A stretch of DNA of 64,000 nucleotides from Henckelia pumila (Eukaryota > Streptophyta > Magnoliopsida > Lamiales > Gesneriaceae). The translations under genes and the position numbers were made by a program. Location: the NCBI RefSeq assembly GCF_033568475.1, contig NC_133122.1, forward strand, positions 17,664,206-17,728,205, read 5' to 3'. The notes beneath the pieces are model-generated. The model did no database searches. It saw only the letters and a list, made by a program, of their open reading frames with translations, and was not told the origin of the DNA. Of the stretch, positions 12,509 to 27,930 are shown piece after piece. Each line of letters begins with the position of its first letter. The first letter of the stretch is position 1.

Positions 12509-12511
12509 TAA

Positions 12512-12959
12512 GTAACTCAAATCCTTGAAAGTTTACGGTAACATTCGATTTTATTGTTATTAATCAAAATATCATGATATTATAAGACTGATTAATCATT
12601 AAATCTAGTTAATATGATAATTATACAATTTCGCAATCTGCATTTTTATTCTTTGACGATTAAACTTTTTGCAAAGTACCAATAAATAAGGTGTGGATCT
12701 CTTCTCGTAAGTGCATCATATTTGGCATCTATCCCCCCGGGAAAGCTCAAGTTAACAAAGCAAATGCCACAACATAAAAGAGAAGAAAAAGAAATAAAAA
12801 GTTGAAATTCAGATGTAATATCTGTCCAAATCTCGATGAAGGTGTCACAAAATTTTTTGGATATTAAAAAAAAGTCTCGGTTATCTATGAGGATGATTCA
12901 TTCACAGACATTATTCATTCAACTCCGTCTCACTACGACACTACTCAACAACACCATGT
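12512..12959. other. Spacer and enolase 3' UTR
   Basis: No gene seen. The right part is presumably the enolase 3' UTR (minus strand), ending at the stop codon at 12960-12962. Confidence 0.6.
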
Positions 12960-17410
<4,451 letters not shown>

Positions 17411-17490
17411 TAGAGAGAGATTGGATCTAGGTAGAAGAGAACACAAAGGGCTTTGTATGAAGATTGAAGAAGTTAGGTGAGATGGGACAC

Positions 17491-17500
17491 TAATTTATAG
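17491..17500 (-). promoter_or_regulatory. Enolase TATA box
   Basis: The minus strand reads CTATAAATTA about 80 bases upstream of the enolase ATG. If transcription starts about 30 bases downstream, the 5' leader would be only about 50 nt. The gap to the ATG is clean, with no upstream ATG seen. Confidence 0.6.
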
Positions 17501-19060
17501 AAGAGATTAAGCTTAATCACAGCCGTCGGTTTTGATCTGATCAAAGAAGAAGTGATTGTGCTGTTTAACATGAGACCGGTGATTCTGAGTACTTGGCCTC
17601 GGACCCCCTGTCCCAATTCTAACCTGGCCACTGTCGTCTTCTTCTTATTATTATTTCGAATTATTTTATGGGAAATTTCAAGAAAAATAACCACATGATA
17701 ACCCTCTTTTCTTATCATTTTTAAAAAAATGCATCGAACCAAGATGTTAGAGTTGATGAAATAGTTGAACGTTTATCAATGTTCTTGAATTCAATTTTCA
17801 TAACAACACTCTTTTGGATGCGTCACCCATCTACTTTGCTGCTAACGTAATAAAACAAACATTGAGTCCATATAACTAGCCATTTGTAACCGATAGTGGG
17901 GAAATAAAATTTTGTATCAAAGTTTATTGATATATATGATCATGATTCTTATCAAACCATGAATTTGAATCTCGAAACTGAAATAAAATTCTCTGCAAAA
18001 CAAAAAATATAACAATCGATAACATGTAACTCATCTGACATTAAGGTCTCGAACGTGGGATCATGTCTCAAGTTGGGTGAATGGACAATCTAGTTTATAA
18101 CCTCTTAAACATCTTAATGGAATATTTAAATATTATAGTATTTTGTTATATAAATATTCAAATAAACAAAGTATAATTAGTTAGATTACTTCACAAATTC
18201 ATTTTCCAAAAGTCCAACTCACAGCAGCCTCCAAACAAGTCCAAGAGTGGAAATATCTCCAGAATATTCCACACTAAAAAATGAGTAAAACTTAAAAAAT
18301 ATTCAAGTATATATTTATTTAACACAAAATAAAGGTTTAAAAAAAATTGAATGTCAAATGAAGGAAACATCATGAACCATGAGTCTGTCGCCTTCATTTC
18401 ACATGCTAAAGTGGTTGAGCAGTGGTGAAAAAGGCAGGACACAAGGTTAGTGTTTTATATAAATCTAATTTTTAAAATTTTTGTTACGAAAATAAACCCA
18501 TTTCTATAAACAATATAAAAATATTCAAATAAAATATCACCCAATATCACCAACATCTGTGGTGGCCTTTCTCTCAATCGTTTGTAATCGTCTTGATCAT
18601 TTTAGTATAATTATGTGATTGTGTTTATTTCAAAAAAAAAATAATAATAACTTGGAGAATATTGTGATTCCAATAATTGGGTACTCTGCGCATGGAAGGT
18701 TAGGTCATATGTGATGTAATTAACCACGTTTTCATATTTCAACTTTATATTTTGAGATTCATATTTCAATTTATGTGTACAAAGTTGAATAATAAAATAT
18801 ACATAATAAACAAAGAAAATTGGCAATTTCAAAACCCAAATCATAAGTTCAGAGGAATAAACGAATGGGTTCGACTCCATAGTCTTCCAAGTCGGTTTGA
18901 AAAATATTGGAAATTATCAAATTCAGCCTAAAATCAGACAAACTGGCCCGAATTATTTGCTCATAGCTGCTTATGAACTTTAATATGTTACTAATTATTA
19001 ATATATAGTAAAACACATTTAAATTAATATTCGATAAATTATTCTCTAAAATAATAACTA
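17501..19060. other. AT-rich intergenic DNA upstream of enolase
   Basis: No gene is supported. The first few hundred bases should contain the enolase promoter. Short open frames here are low-complexity and lack recognisable domains. Confidence 0.6.
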
Positions 19061-20451
19061 CTAGCAGAAAAGCACACGCATTGCGTGTGTGATACAATAC
19101 AAAAATAGTATATTAATTTATAGAGTTTTTTTTAATTAAGACAATTTGTTTTTCACTGCTGCAACATGAGTGGTTAAAAAAACATGATAAAATAGTTGAG
19201 AAAGTGGGGTAGTAATTTTTAAATTTTCCTCTTTATGTATTTTTAATTTTAGTGAAAACAGTGGGATTATTTTTGTACAATCATTAAAATTACCAAAACT
19301 GTTTTTATGTAACTGATGTAGCCAAAAATCACTTGTATATGACACGTTGCTTTCGCAAAGTCCGGAGTATCAACAAATCCTTATATGTTCCATGTGGAGA
19401 TCTTCAGTGGGTTGTTCCTACGTCACAAAACAAAGTCAGAGAAGCCGGGAGGGTTTCCGGCGAAGACACTCCGACACTCAAATCAGTTATTACTCAAGGA
19501 ATAATAATCGAGAGTAGAACAATATAGTATAAAGAATGTGCGTACCTTAATAATGAGGTGACTTGAGCTATTTATAGATATTCGGAGAGTTTCACGGGCT
19601 TGAGCCTCTATGGGTTTTTGTTGAATTCAGGGTCTGCTTGAATTAAATACATATAATATTTAAATAAGCTTGAGCCTAAAAAATATTTGAAGTGAACCTT
19701 CCTGATTGGGCTCAGGCCCAGTTGAACTTTTAGGTGTAACCTATCACTAACCCTCTTGCATTAGAATATTGTATAGATTTTCGTTCCGAATTGAGTTAGT
19801 TACTTAAATCAATAATTCCGATAAATTAATAAGATAACAAATTTTCGGAAGATTTTATATAGATATATGGTCCATCAATATCATAAATTAATAAACCCCT
19901 AAAATTACAAAATATAACTAAAACAAGTTAATAAAATGTGATTTTATTGTTTTTTTTTTTCTTGAAATTCAAATATAATTGAGATGTAATTCTAGTTGAA
20001 TTTCATCTCTAATTTTTGTCAATACATCCAAAAGATATGGTGTTTTATTCTCGAACTGCGCTAAAAAATTGTGAAAAATTATTTTTCTATGTGAACGTTT
20101 CCTTTCGGGTAACGAATTCCAAAGATATTATATCATCTTCAACTTCATAGTTAATTGGATTTTCATTTGCGTTGGCTATTATTTCTTCTAACATTTGCAT
20201 TTGTGCATCGTCCATTTTCACCTGGATAAATGTCGAACCATTTTTGTAGCAAATAAAACAGAACTTTCAGTGCTACGTCAGATTAATTATTACATATCAG
20301 TTAGATCGAAAATACATTATGTTAAATAAAAATTTATTAATTTATCGATTAATTAATACTTTTATAAATTAATTCATGTTCTCAATACTATTAATCCATA
20401 CCTCCATTCCTTTCTTTCATATTCAACTCTAGTACATAATTAGAGTAGAGA
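19061..20451 (-). mobile_element. Non-autonomous Helitron (1.39 kb)
   Basis: Read on the minus strand, the element starts TCTCTACTCTAATTATG at 20451 and ends CTAG at 19064-19061. The 3' end is preceded by a stem-loop CACACGC-AAT-GCGTGTG and 8 spacer bases. The flanking bases are A before the 5' end (20452) and T after the 3' end (19060), the A^T target that Helitrons use without duplication. All four Helitron hallmarks agree. No Rep/helicase frame is present, so it must depend on another element. It contains a short acidic open frame at 20087-20215 and a GC-richer block near 19420-19490. Confidence 0.75.
20087..20215 (-). CDS. Short acidic open frame (42 aa) inside the Helitron
   Basis: Translation starts MDDAQMQMLEEI and ends with a stop at 20087. 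It is acidic, with an Asn/Glu-rich middle and a basic C-terminus (VTRKETFT). The same frame stays open upstream of the ATG for 16 more codons, to a TGA, and passes CCAG/GTG, which resembles a filled exon junction. I do not recognise the family. It may be a remnant of a gene captured by the Helitron, or chance. Treat it as hypothetical. Confidence 0.25.
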   Translation of the reverse strand: MDDAQMQMLEEIIANANENPINYEVEDDIISLEFVTRKETFT

Positions 20452-21021
20452 TATTCAATACCATACAATTAAAAATACACTTTCTGATAAGAACTTGAAG
20501 GTACCAAAATGATGAAACCATAGTCTGCGCATGGAATAGGTTGTGCATGTATTTTCAGTTTCATAGACACCAGTTCACAGGTTCTACGCATACTACAAAA
20601 TGTTAGTCAATCAGACCCGTAAATTACCCGGAGTTTCGAAAAATTGAGGACAAAAACAACTTAGTTCTGCTGCATATCACATAAGTTAGACTACAGATTC
20701 AATAATCATCTCAAGTCATGCTAAGAAATTCCCATGAATATCTATCTACCTATGGCGCAAAGGCGGTCATGAGACGAATCACCAAATCCGAGCATTCCAC
20801 ACCCATTAAGAAGTGGCTTATTAGCTAACAAACTGACTTCAAGACCAGGAATCAACTAATGCAGCTGTATCTGCAATTTGAACTAGAAGCTAACAATATC
20901 ATGTTCAAAATTTCAGGTAGTAACTCATATTTCATTAGTTCCAACCAATTTACAAAATCACTAGCATATTTCATGAAATAAAACCATTACAACATCTTTA
21001 AGACACACAATCACTGCTCAT
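20452..21021. other. Intergenic DNA
   Basis: No gene, RNA gene or repeat that I can support. Confidence 0.6.
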
Positions 21022-21030
21022 GTCATTTGT

Positions 21031-21170
21031 GGTAAGGTCGATGCGGGTAACGTGGCGGATAATGATTGGGTAAAATCAGTGGACCCCACGTTGGACCCAT
21101 TGATTTTAACCAATCATGATTCGCCACGTTACCCGCAGGGTAGTATCCTGCGGGTAGCATGTACTAAACC
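21031..21170. mobile_element. 140-bp fold-back MITE with 9-bp target duplication
   Basis: Perfect direct repeats GTCATTTGT at 21022-21030 and 21171-21179 bracket the element. The first 105 bases fold back: the arm at 21042-21084 (starting TGCGGGTAACGTGGCG) pairs with 21093-21137 at most positions. Outer ends are GGTAAGGTCGATGC and, inverted, GGTTTAGTACATGC. A 9-bp duplication points to Mutator-like (MULE) mobilisation. No coding capacity. Confidence 0.75.
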
Positions 21171-21179
21171 GTCATTTGT

Positions 21180-22069
21180 ATCTGTTTCAAGCCACACACA
21201 AGACCACAATATATGATCGAATGTGCCAAGTACATTATCAGCTCTTTCAAACATGTGCTTAAATACATATAGGACAGGATACAAATGTATTCTCTGATAG
21301 CATAGACAAAAAACGATTTTTCCTAACATCAAAGAAGCTATTGATGGCTTGATGCTATTGTTTCAACTTTTTACAATTTCCATAAACTTCAAATGTAACC
21401 AAAATTATGATAATAAACCCAAAAAACACAGAATAGCACTGTAAACAAACAGGCAAGATATTAGAAAACCCAATGAATACAGAATTTGCCGCAGAAAGGT
21501 TTCCATGTCCTTTGAAAACCAATATCTCAAATTTTGGGCACTCCAAAGCACCGGCTTCCGGGCACAACAAACTCATTTTACAGCAAACATTTTCGAATAA
21601 GCCAATTCTACATATAAAAGTGGATTTAAATAGACAAGCTATTCCAACAAAAGCACTTTGCTGAATCCTTTTTAAAAAAAATACAATTCTAAACACAAAA
21701 TCTATTTCTGCTTGTTAAAAGAATTACTAAAAAACAAGTTTAAAAAATTAATGCATATTCTCGTTCTACATGCTTTTCTCGATTCAAAGATAGAAACAAG
21801 AACAAATCAATCCAAGCCTACAGAAACTTAAACAGATAAACACATAACCAAATAAACCATGAAAGAATCATGCACACCAAGCTAAGCCATCATGATTCAT
21901 GATAACACCTAAAACAACAATTTATTTCTCTTGATGATAATTTCCCATTTTATTAGTACACTAAAAGAAAGTAAGATTTCACTTCACCATTAACAGCAGG
22001 AAACAACTGTGATGAACAAAAGAGCACTCAAAGTTTCAAAAGTCAAGAAAGGGAGCCTAAACCATCAAA
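21180..22069. other. Spacer and probable PRXIIE 3' UTR
   Basis: No gene supported. The right end presumably includes the 3' UTR of the minus-strand peroxiredoxin gene. The opposing open frames at 21355-21696 are low-complexity and have no domain. Confidence 0.55.
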
Positions 22070-22771
22070 TTACAGAGCCTTGAGCAAATCCTCTGCACTG
22101 CTCACGTTGAAAGCACCACCCTCCTCCAAATTCAAGATTTTCACGACCCCATCTTCCAAATAGATAGCATACCTCCTCGACCTCACACCCAGCCCCACTG
22201 GCTTATCACTCAAATCCAGTTCACAGCCGATTGCCTTCGTGAAATCCCCATTTCCGTCGCTCAGTAACAGCACTTCATCACCCACTTTCAAATCCTTCTT
22301 CCACGCCTTCATCACGAATGCATCGTTGACCGAAATGCAAGCGATTGTGTCCACGCCTTTCGCCTTGAACTCGGCAGCTTTTTCGACAAATCCCGGAAGA
22401 TGTTTCTGCGAGCAGGTGGGGGTGAAAGCCCCCGGAACGGCGATGAGGATGGCTTTCTTTTTGGAGGTGAGGTCGGAAATGGAGATGGTTTGGAGCTCGT
22501 CGGAGGAGTCGAAGTAGGAGAGTGTGGCGTCCGGGAGCTTGTCCCCGACGGAGATGGTGGCGGAGATCTTAGGAGCAGTAGAGAATCTCAAATGCTGAGG
22601 GAAGGTGCGGCGGTGGGGGCGGAGAGGCAGAGCGGCGAAAGGTGAGGAAATGAGGGAGGTGGGAGTCTTCAACTGGGAGAAGGCGCAAAGGGGTTGTTTG
22701 AACTTGGATGAGGATGAAGTGAAGAGCTTTGCGGCGGCGAAAGACGCTGTCGTTGCGGCGGCGGCGGCCAT
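22070..22771 (-). CDS. PRXIIE: Chloroplast type II peroxiredoxin (PRXIIE-like)
   Basis: A thiol peroxidase that reduces hydrogen peroxide and alkyl hydroperoxides in the plastid stroma, regenerated by glutaredoxin/thioredoxin. Single exon, 233 aa. Residues 1 to about 70 are Ala/Ser/Lys/Arg-rich with few acids, a typical transit peptide. The mature part starts near [14 protein letters not shown]. The peroxidatic Cys120 lies in [10 protein letters not shown] and the resolving Cys145 in [10 protein letters not shown], the 25-residue spacing of type II enzymes. The C-terminal [16 protein letters not shown] is also typical. Length and lack of introns match PRXIIE genes. The ATG is the only start giving a transit peptide. 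Other frames over this GC-richer block are shadows. Confidence 0.95.
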   Translation of the reverse strand: MAAAAATTASFAAAKLFTSSSSKFKQPLCAFSQLKTPTSLISSPFAALPLRPHRRTFPQHLRFSTAPKISATISVGDKLPDATLSYFDSSDELQTISISDLTSKKKAILIAVPGAFTPTCSQKHLPGFVEKAAEFKAKGVDTIACISVNDAFVMKAWKKDLKVGDEVLLLSDGNGDFTKAIGCELDLSDKPVGLGVRSRRYAIYLEDGVVKILNLEEGGAFNVSSAEDLLKAL

Positions 22772-23020
22772 TTGCTGCGGAGGAATTGAGGCGGTTTTCG
22801 GTGGGAAGGAGAAAATGTTGTGTTGGGAAATGGGGGGTTGTTGGCTTCGACAGATGGATTTTGGGATTTCGGCGGACGTAACAATGAGGTGAACTCCCCT
22901 TTGGCCCTCTAAGTTTGGGTTTATTAAAATTACACCACAAATTTGAAAAAAATATTTGGATTTAATACATTCCGTAATTCCATTTATTATTTTGAAAATT
23001 TAAAGACGCCTCATTCATTA

Positions 23021-23592
23021 TGTCAATTTGGGTTGAGCCCGTCGGGTCACCCGCCCCACACCCGCCCCACCATTAAAAAATGGCAGATTGGATTGAAGAA
23101 TTGGCAGCCCATTTAGGGGCGGACCGAAATGGGTGGCCCGTTTGAGCCACGGGCCAAGACGGGTCGAGGCGGGCCGGCCCATCAATTTTTTTAAAGTTTT
23201 TATTATAATTAATATTTTAAATATTTTATGTATGATTGATAAGTTTTGAATAATTTATATTGTTTGAAATTTTTATATATGATTATAAGTTCTAAATTAT
23301 TTATATAATTTATTATAATGTTTAATTGATTAATTATAAAAATTTATAATGATTTATTTATTTTGAATGATTTTTTTAAATATGTATATCATTTATAATT
23401 GTTTATGTTTAATTTTTTTAAATTATTTTTATTTTTAAAATATTTTTTGACGGGTTGGCCCGCCTACCCCAACCCACAACCCATAACGGGTTGGGCTAGG
23501 CTAGGCTAGGCTGGGATATTCCCAACCCGCCGTCAATTTGGGCTGGCCCGCCCCACCCGCCTGATGGCAGGGCGGGCCGGCCTGAATTGACA
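23021..23592. mobile_element. Terminal-inverted-repeat element with GC-rich ends
   Basis: The left end TGTCAATTTGGGTTGAGCCCG and the inverted right end TGTCAATTCAGGCCGGCCCG match at most positions. Subterminal GGCCCGCC/GGCGGGCC blocks flank a very AT-rich core, and AGGCT is repeated near 23497-23512. No transposase frame and no convincing target duplication. The superfamily (hAT or other) is left open. Confidence 0.5.
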
Positions 23593-24366
23593 TGTTTATT
23601 CAGAATCTACATATTTATTTTTTATTTTTAGTTCTTTAACGGGTCAAATTTTTATATTGATCCTTTAACTTTTATATTGTAGTTATATTAGTTCGATTTT
23701 TTTATCAAAATATCTCAATTCTGTCGAAATTGTTGAATATACAAAAAAAATACTATAATATGACAAAGAAGAAGCCTTTCAAATATTATGACACGTGTCA
23801 AAACAAAAAAAAAGATATAATTGAGTCCACAACCGTAACCAGGCTCTATGTAGTTTTTTAAAAATTGTACACATAAAAATTGGTCAAAAAAATTGGACAC
23901 ATAAATTATTATTATTATTTAAACAATAAATTATCATTCAAATCTCTATACTATTAACCAGCAATCTAGGTTTGAAGAGTGAAAAAAAAATTATCTTTCT
24001 TCCTTATTCTTGATTTTGACTATAACAATATTCGACTTTTAATTTTTGGGGAGGCAAACATAAATTACAAAGACGATTGAGGAAGTTTTTCTCCATTAAT
24101 TTAATAATACTTTAGCGAATAGCGAGACACAAGAAATTTGTAACATTCTTCCATAATAATATCTACACTGAAATTTTCATTCAAGCCCAAGCTCGAACTC
24201 TTCTTATATATATTTAACCTAACAGTCTTTAATTTCTAAAAGTAAGAAAAATTCACATAAATAAACAAAAAAATGAAATTATACTGCCAGTTCCTAACGG
24301 CGGAGTCGGAGTTGTGAAGAAATCAAGGTTCACGATCAACATGAAACATGTTCATGTTATATATAC
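23593..24366. other. Spacer and CSLA 3' flank
   Basis: AT-rich with no gene. The right part should hold the 3' UTR of the minus-strand CSLA gene, whose stop codon is at 24367-24369. Confidence 0.6.
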
Positions 24367-27300
24367 TTATAATGTTTGGGGGACGAAGGTGCCAACATAG
24401 CCGAATCCAATGATAAAGAAGGCCAAGGATTGCGCGAACAGGTAGATGTAGTAGCGATTTTCCCCCAACACAAAGTCGTAGCAACCGCAGAACAAGAGGT
24501 ATGCCCCCACGGCCAGCTCTAGAAAATGGAGTCTGTGAACAAAAAAACGTGTCAAGGAAATGAGATTAATTATATTATGGACTTAATGATAACTTTAGCT
24601 TCAAAGTTCTATTTAATCTAAAAAATGTTATGCATGCATGTGTACCATGAAAAGTTATACACGTTATTTTTGAAATTACAAAACCACTTCAAATTTATAT
24701 ATATCAAGATTAATCCATGTATACCTTTCATCAATCTTGAATTTTGGTCGCCGGGAAGCTTTGATCCCTGATTTTAACTTGTGAGCATCGCCAAGTTTCT
24801 CGGTGACGATCCATTCGTTTACTCTCCCAGCCTCCAACAACCCGATCATCGCTGCTTTTGTACGGTGCAGGGACAACACATTCTCGAAAAGGATCCAAAA
24901 CACCAGCAAATGCAGTGACCTATCTATGTTACAAATTTAAATCCCATCATTTAATGTTCTGATTAAGCAGTGAGTGCTTTCGGACGAGATTCTGCATGAT
25001 ATATCATCCGCTAACAACTACTTCTTATCCGTCCATCGTATATATAATATCCAACGATTTGAAAACGTACGAAAATAAAATTTAAAAATTGAAGACCAAC
25101 CTAGGAGTCCCGACTGCATTGAGGATTGTGATAATGAAGGGGATGTAAACGGCCCCCCATCTAGGAATCCGAACTTCGGGTACTAATACGGTCGCGGGTA
25201 AGACGACGCAGTAGAATATGAAGGTCACAAGATGTGCTACGATCTTTCTGACGAAGAAGAAACTGTATATTACATGAACCTTCTTCCACAAGCTCACTTT
25301 CTGCAACAAATATGCATGCATGCATTGATTTTTAGATATATTGAATTGAAATCTAGGTAAATATACAAGCACCGATGATTTGCTAAACTCGTGATTTTGA
25401 ATATTTTGCATTTAATATGACATTATATTCTTCATATGTGGATATAATATTATGTTGTTATAGAAAGAAAAAAATACAGTACTGCGTGGATGGACTAGAA
25501 GATGATTAAAAAAAAAAAAAAATCATTTTTCTTATTTTTAAATAAAAAAATACAATTTTAAAAAGTAACTTGGTTTGATGAAAAACTTTTTGAACTTAAT
25601 TAATAACCTTGTTTTAAATATTATAAGATATTAAAACTATTAATATATATTAACGCAGGTATGTGTACTTTAAGTTTGTAAATATTTTATTAAATGCTTT
25701 AAATAACTTAAATTTTTTTTTAGATTCTCGAAGATAACATGCAAACATTTGAATGAAATCGAGATGCCAATTAATAAAATAACCTTGTTTCTAATGATTT
25801 CCATGAACATTTTTTTGAAAAGATTGGCAGGGCCACACGACCAACGGTGTTGTTGGTAACGATACGCCTTGAAAGTGCTCGGCAGTTCATTTTTCACCTG
25901 AAATAAGTAAAAATACAGAAAACAAATATTTCTTGGTTGGGCAATTCATTTTTTTTAAAACCCATATAGTGAACCATGGTCGCCGGCTTGATGTTTAAAA
26001 AAAAAACTGAGATGTTCACGAACATCTCGTAACAAGAATATATATATATATAATATTATATAGTTTTTACCTTTAGGGAGCCAAGATATAAGAACTTCCA
26101 TCCCTTAAGACTGGCTCGAACAGCTAAGTCCATGTCCTCCACCGTCGTTCGATCTTTCCATCCGCCGGCTTCGTCAATGGCTGTGATTCTCCAGACACCA
26201 GCCGTTCCTAGTTTTTGTGTTTTTAAGCATCACACGAAGAATCACACGTTACGATCATCATTAGGAATAAAAATGGTTTTAGGACAAATTACTACGTACG
26301 TACCATTGAAGCCAAAGAAAGCATACGTGGATGAGCCTACTTCTTGCTCCACACTAAAATGATAGTCCAATGACATTTCTTGCATTCTTGTCATCAAGCA
26401 TTCGTTCGCATTCACTGCAAAAATCCCACTTCAATAAAGAGCTATCACACATTTATTTAGCAAGAAATAATGATTATTTATAGCAAAAGTATGTATCACA
26501 ATATAAATTATATATTACCAAACTTCCAGCGGGCTTGAACGAGGGCAAGTTCTGGATTGTGGACGAAAAAAGGGATCGTTCGCCAAAGAAAGTCGGGTTC
26601 GGGCTGGAAATCCGCGTCGAAGATGGCTACGAAATCACACTGCTTCGCATAGGAGTGCCTCAGTCCTTCCTTTAATGCTCCAGATTTGTAACCTTTCCTA
26701 TTGTCTCGAATCTCGTACTTGATATTTATACCTTTGCCTGCCCATCTTTGGCATTCAATTGACACCATATTCTATTTCAAGGCACACACAAAAGACCAAC
26801 AAAATTAATTAATATGGAAAAAATTCTTTCAGAAGTTCATTTAAGATAGTTTGTTAATTTTAAGTTTAATATGTAATCAAAGGTTTAAGTTTGATTTTAA
26901 GATAGTTCATTTTTTGGGAAAACCTTAACAATGGGGTCTGTGGAATCATCAAGAACTTGAACAATTATACGATCGGACGGCCAAGAAAGCCCACATGCAG
27001 CTCCAATTGAGAGCTGATACACCTGCGTATGATTCAATCAAAATGTGTGAAGAAAAAAAACAGAAATAATCCAGCAAAACATGTGACCTTGAATTGAATT
27101 TAAAGGACAACACAAGAAAAAAAGAGACCTCTTTTTCGTTGAACATTGGAATTTGAACAAGAACCATTGGATAAGCCGAGTTTCCGAGCTCCAAATCGTC
27201 CTTTAATGGCTCCCATTTATATAGCTTTTCTGGTTTTTTACCAAATATCTTCACCAAACTAATGACGATCCCCATGTAAACTCTCTCAATAAACAACATG

Positions 27301-27458
27301 AATGACATCACCAAGCACAAAGAGACTAAGATTTCGAGCGAATGAACTATCAATGGCTCCCTAATCCGTCCCCAGATTATCACAAATTGGTCCAAGATGT
27401 CGTTTTTCGCAACCGAAAATGAATCCGGCAAAAGGGTCGTCGTCGAAAATGGATCCAT
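24367..27458 (-). CDS. CSLA: Cellulose-synthase-like A: glucomannan 4-beta-mannosyltransferase
   Basis: A Golgi GT2 enzyme that makes the beta-1,4-mannan backbone of (gluco)mannan from GDP-mannose and GDP-glucose. Exons (minus order): 27129-27458, 26924-27022, 26519-26771, 26304-26414, 26071-26207, 25784-25897, 25101-25300, 24725-24919, 24367-24532. The total is 1605 nt, 534 aa, the usual CSLA length. An N-terminal membrane segment (about 37-68) precedes the cytosolic GT2 domain: DDSTD (135-139), DAD (195-197), VEDMD (287-291, the catalytic TED-type motif) and QQHRW (325-329, the QxxRW motif). Four or more hydrophobic helices follow, ending [11 protein letters not shown]. Introns are GT-AG. 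Close to CSLA2/CSLA9 in layout. The subgroup cannot be fixed without a tree. Confidence 0.95.
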
Positions 27459-27930
27459 TTATGAAAATTTTACCCCCAGTTTTTTGATGGAAAAAACCAG
27501 AGGAAAACAGGGGATGTTTCCTCAATTTGGCAGCGGTGGAATGCAAGAAATCTCTGGCTCAAACCTCGCACTCCAATTTTCAGAAAAATATCACATGCGA
27601 GAATCCGAGAAAAAGGAATAAGAATTAAACGTAAAACCCACAAAACCCAAGGATCAATACAAAACAGGCTGATCAATTATTGTTGTGTCGCCAAAAAGAG
27701 GCAAGAAAACAGAGGTTTTCTGCACTTTTGATTAATGTGCATAACAATGGAGATTTAATGGAAATGGTGGTAAATCATTGGAGAAAGAAAAATAAACAGA
27801 GGGGATGAGAGCATGAAGAATGGAGGAGAGGTGCAGAGAGAAACAGAGAGAATCGCTCTTTCTGTTGCCTGTGCTTTTTCTTTTTCTTTTTCTTTTTTAA
27901 TTATTTTTTTCCACTTCTTTATATATAATT
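27459..27930 (-). promoter_or_regulatory. CSLA 5' leader and TATA box
   Basis: The minus strand reads TTATATATAAAG at 27919-27930, a likely TATA box about 460 bases before the ATG. The leader holds an AAAAG-type tandem tract (27866-27897) and GA/CT-rich stretches, often seen in plant 5' UTRs. No leader intron was identified. Confidence 0.5.

Noticed and set aside
22239-22940. Four frames on both strands over the peroxiredoxin gene
   Set aside because: They are shadows of a GC-richer coding exon; only the 233-aa minus frame has peroxiredoxin motifs.
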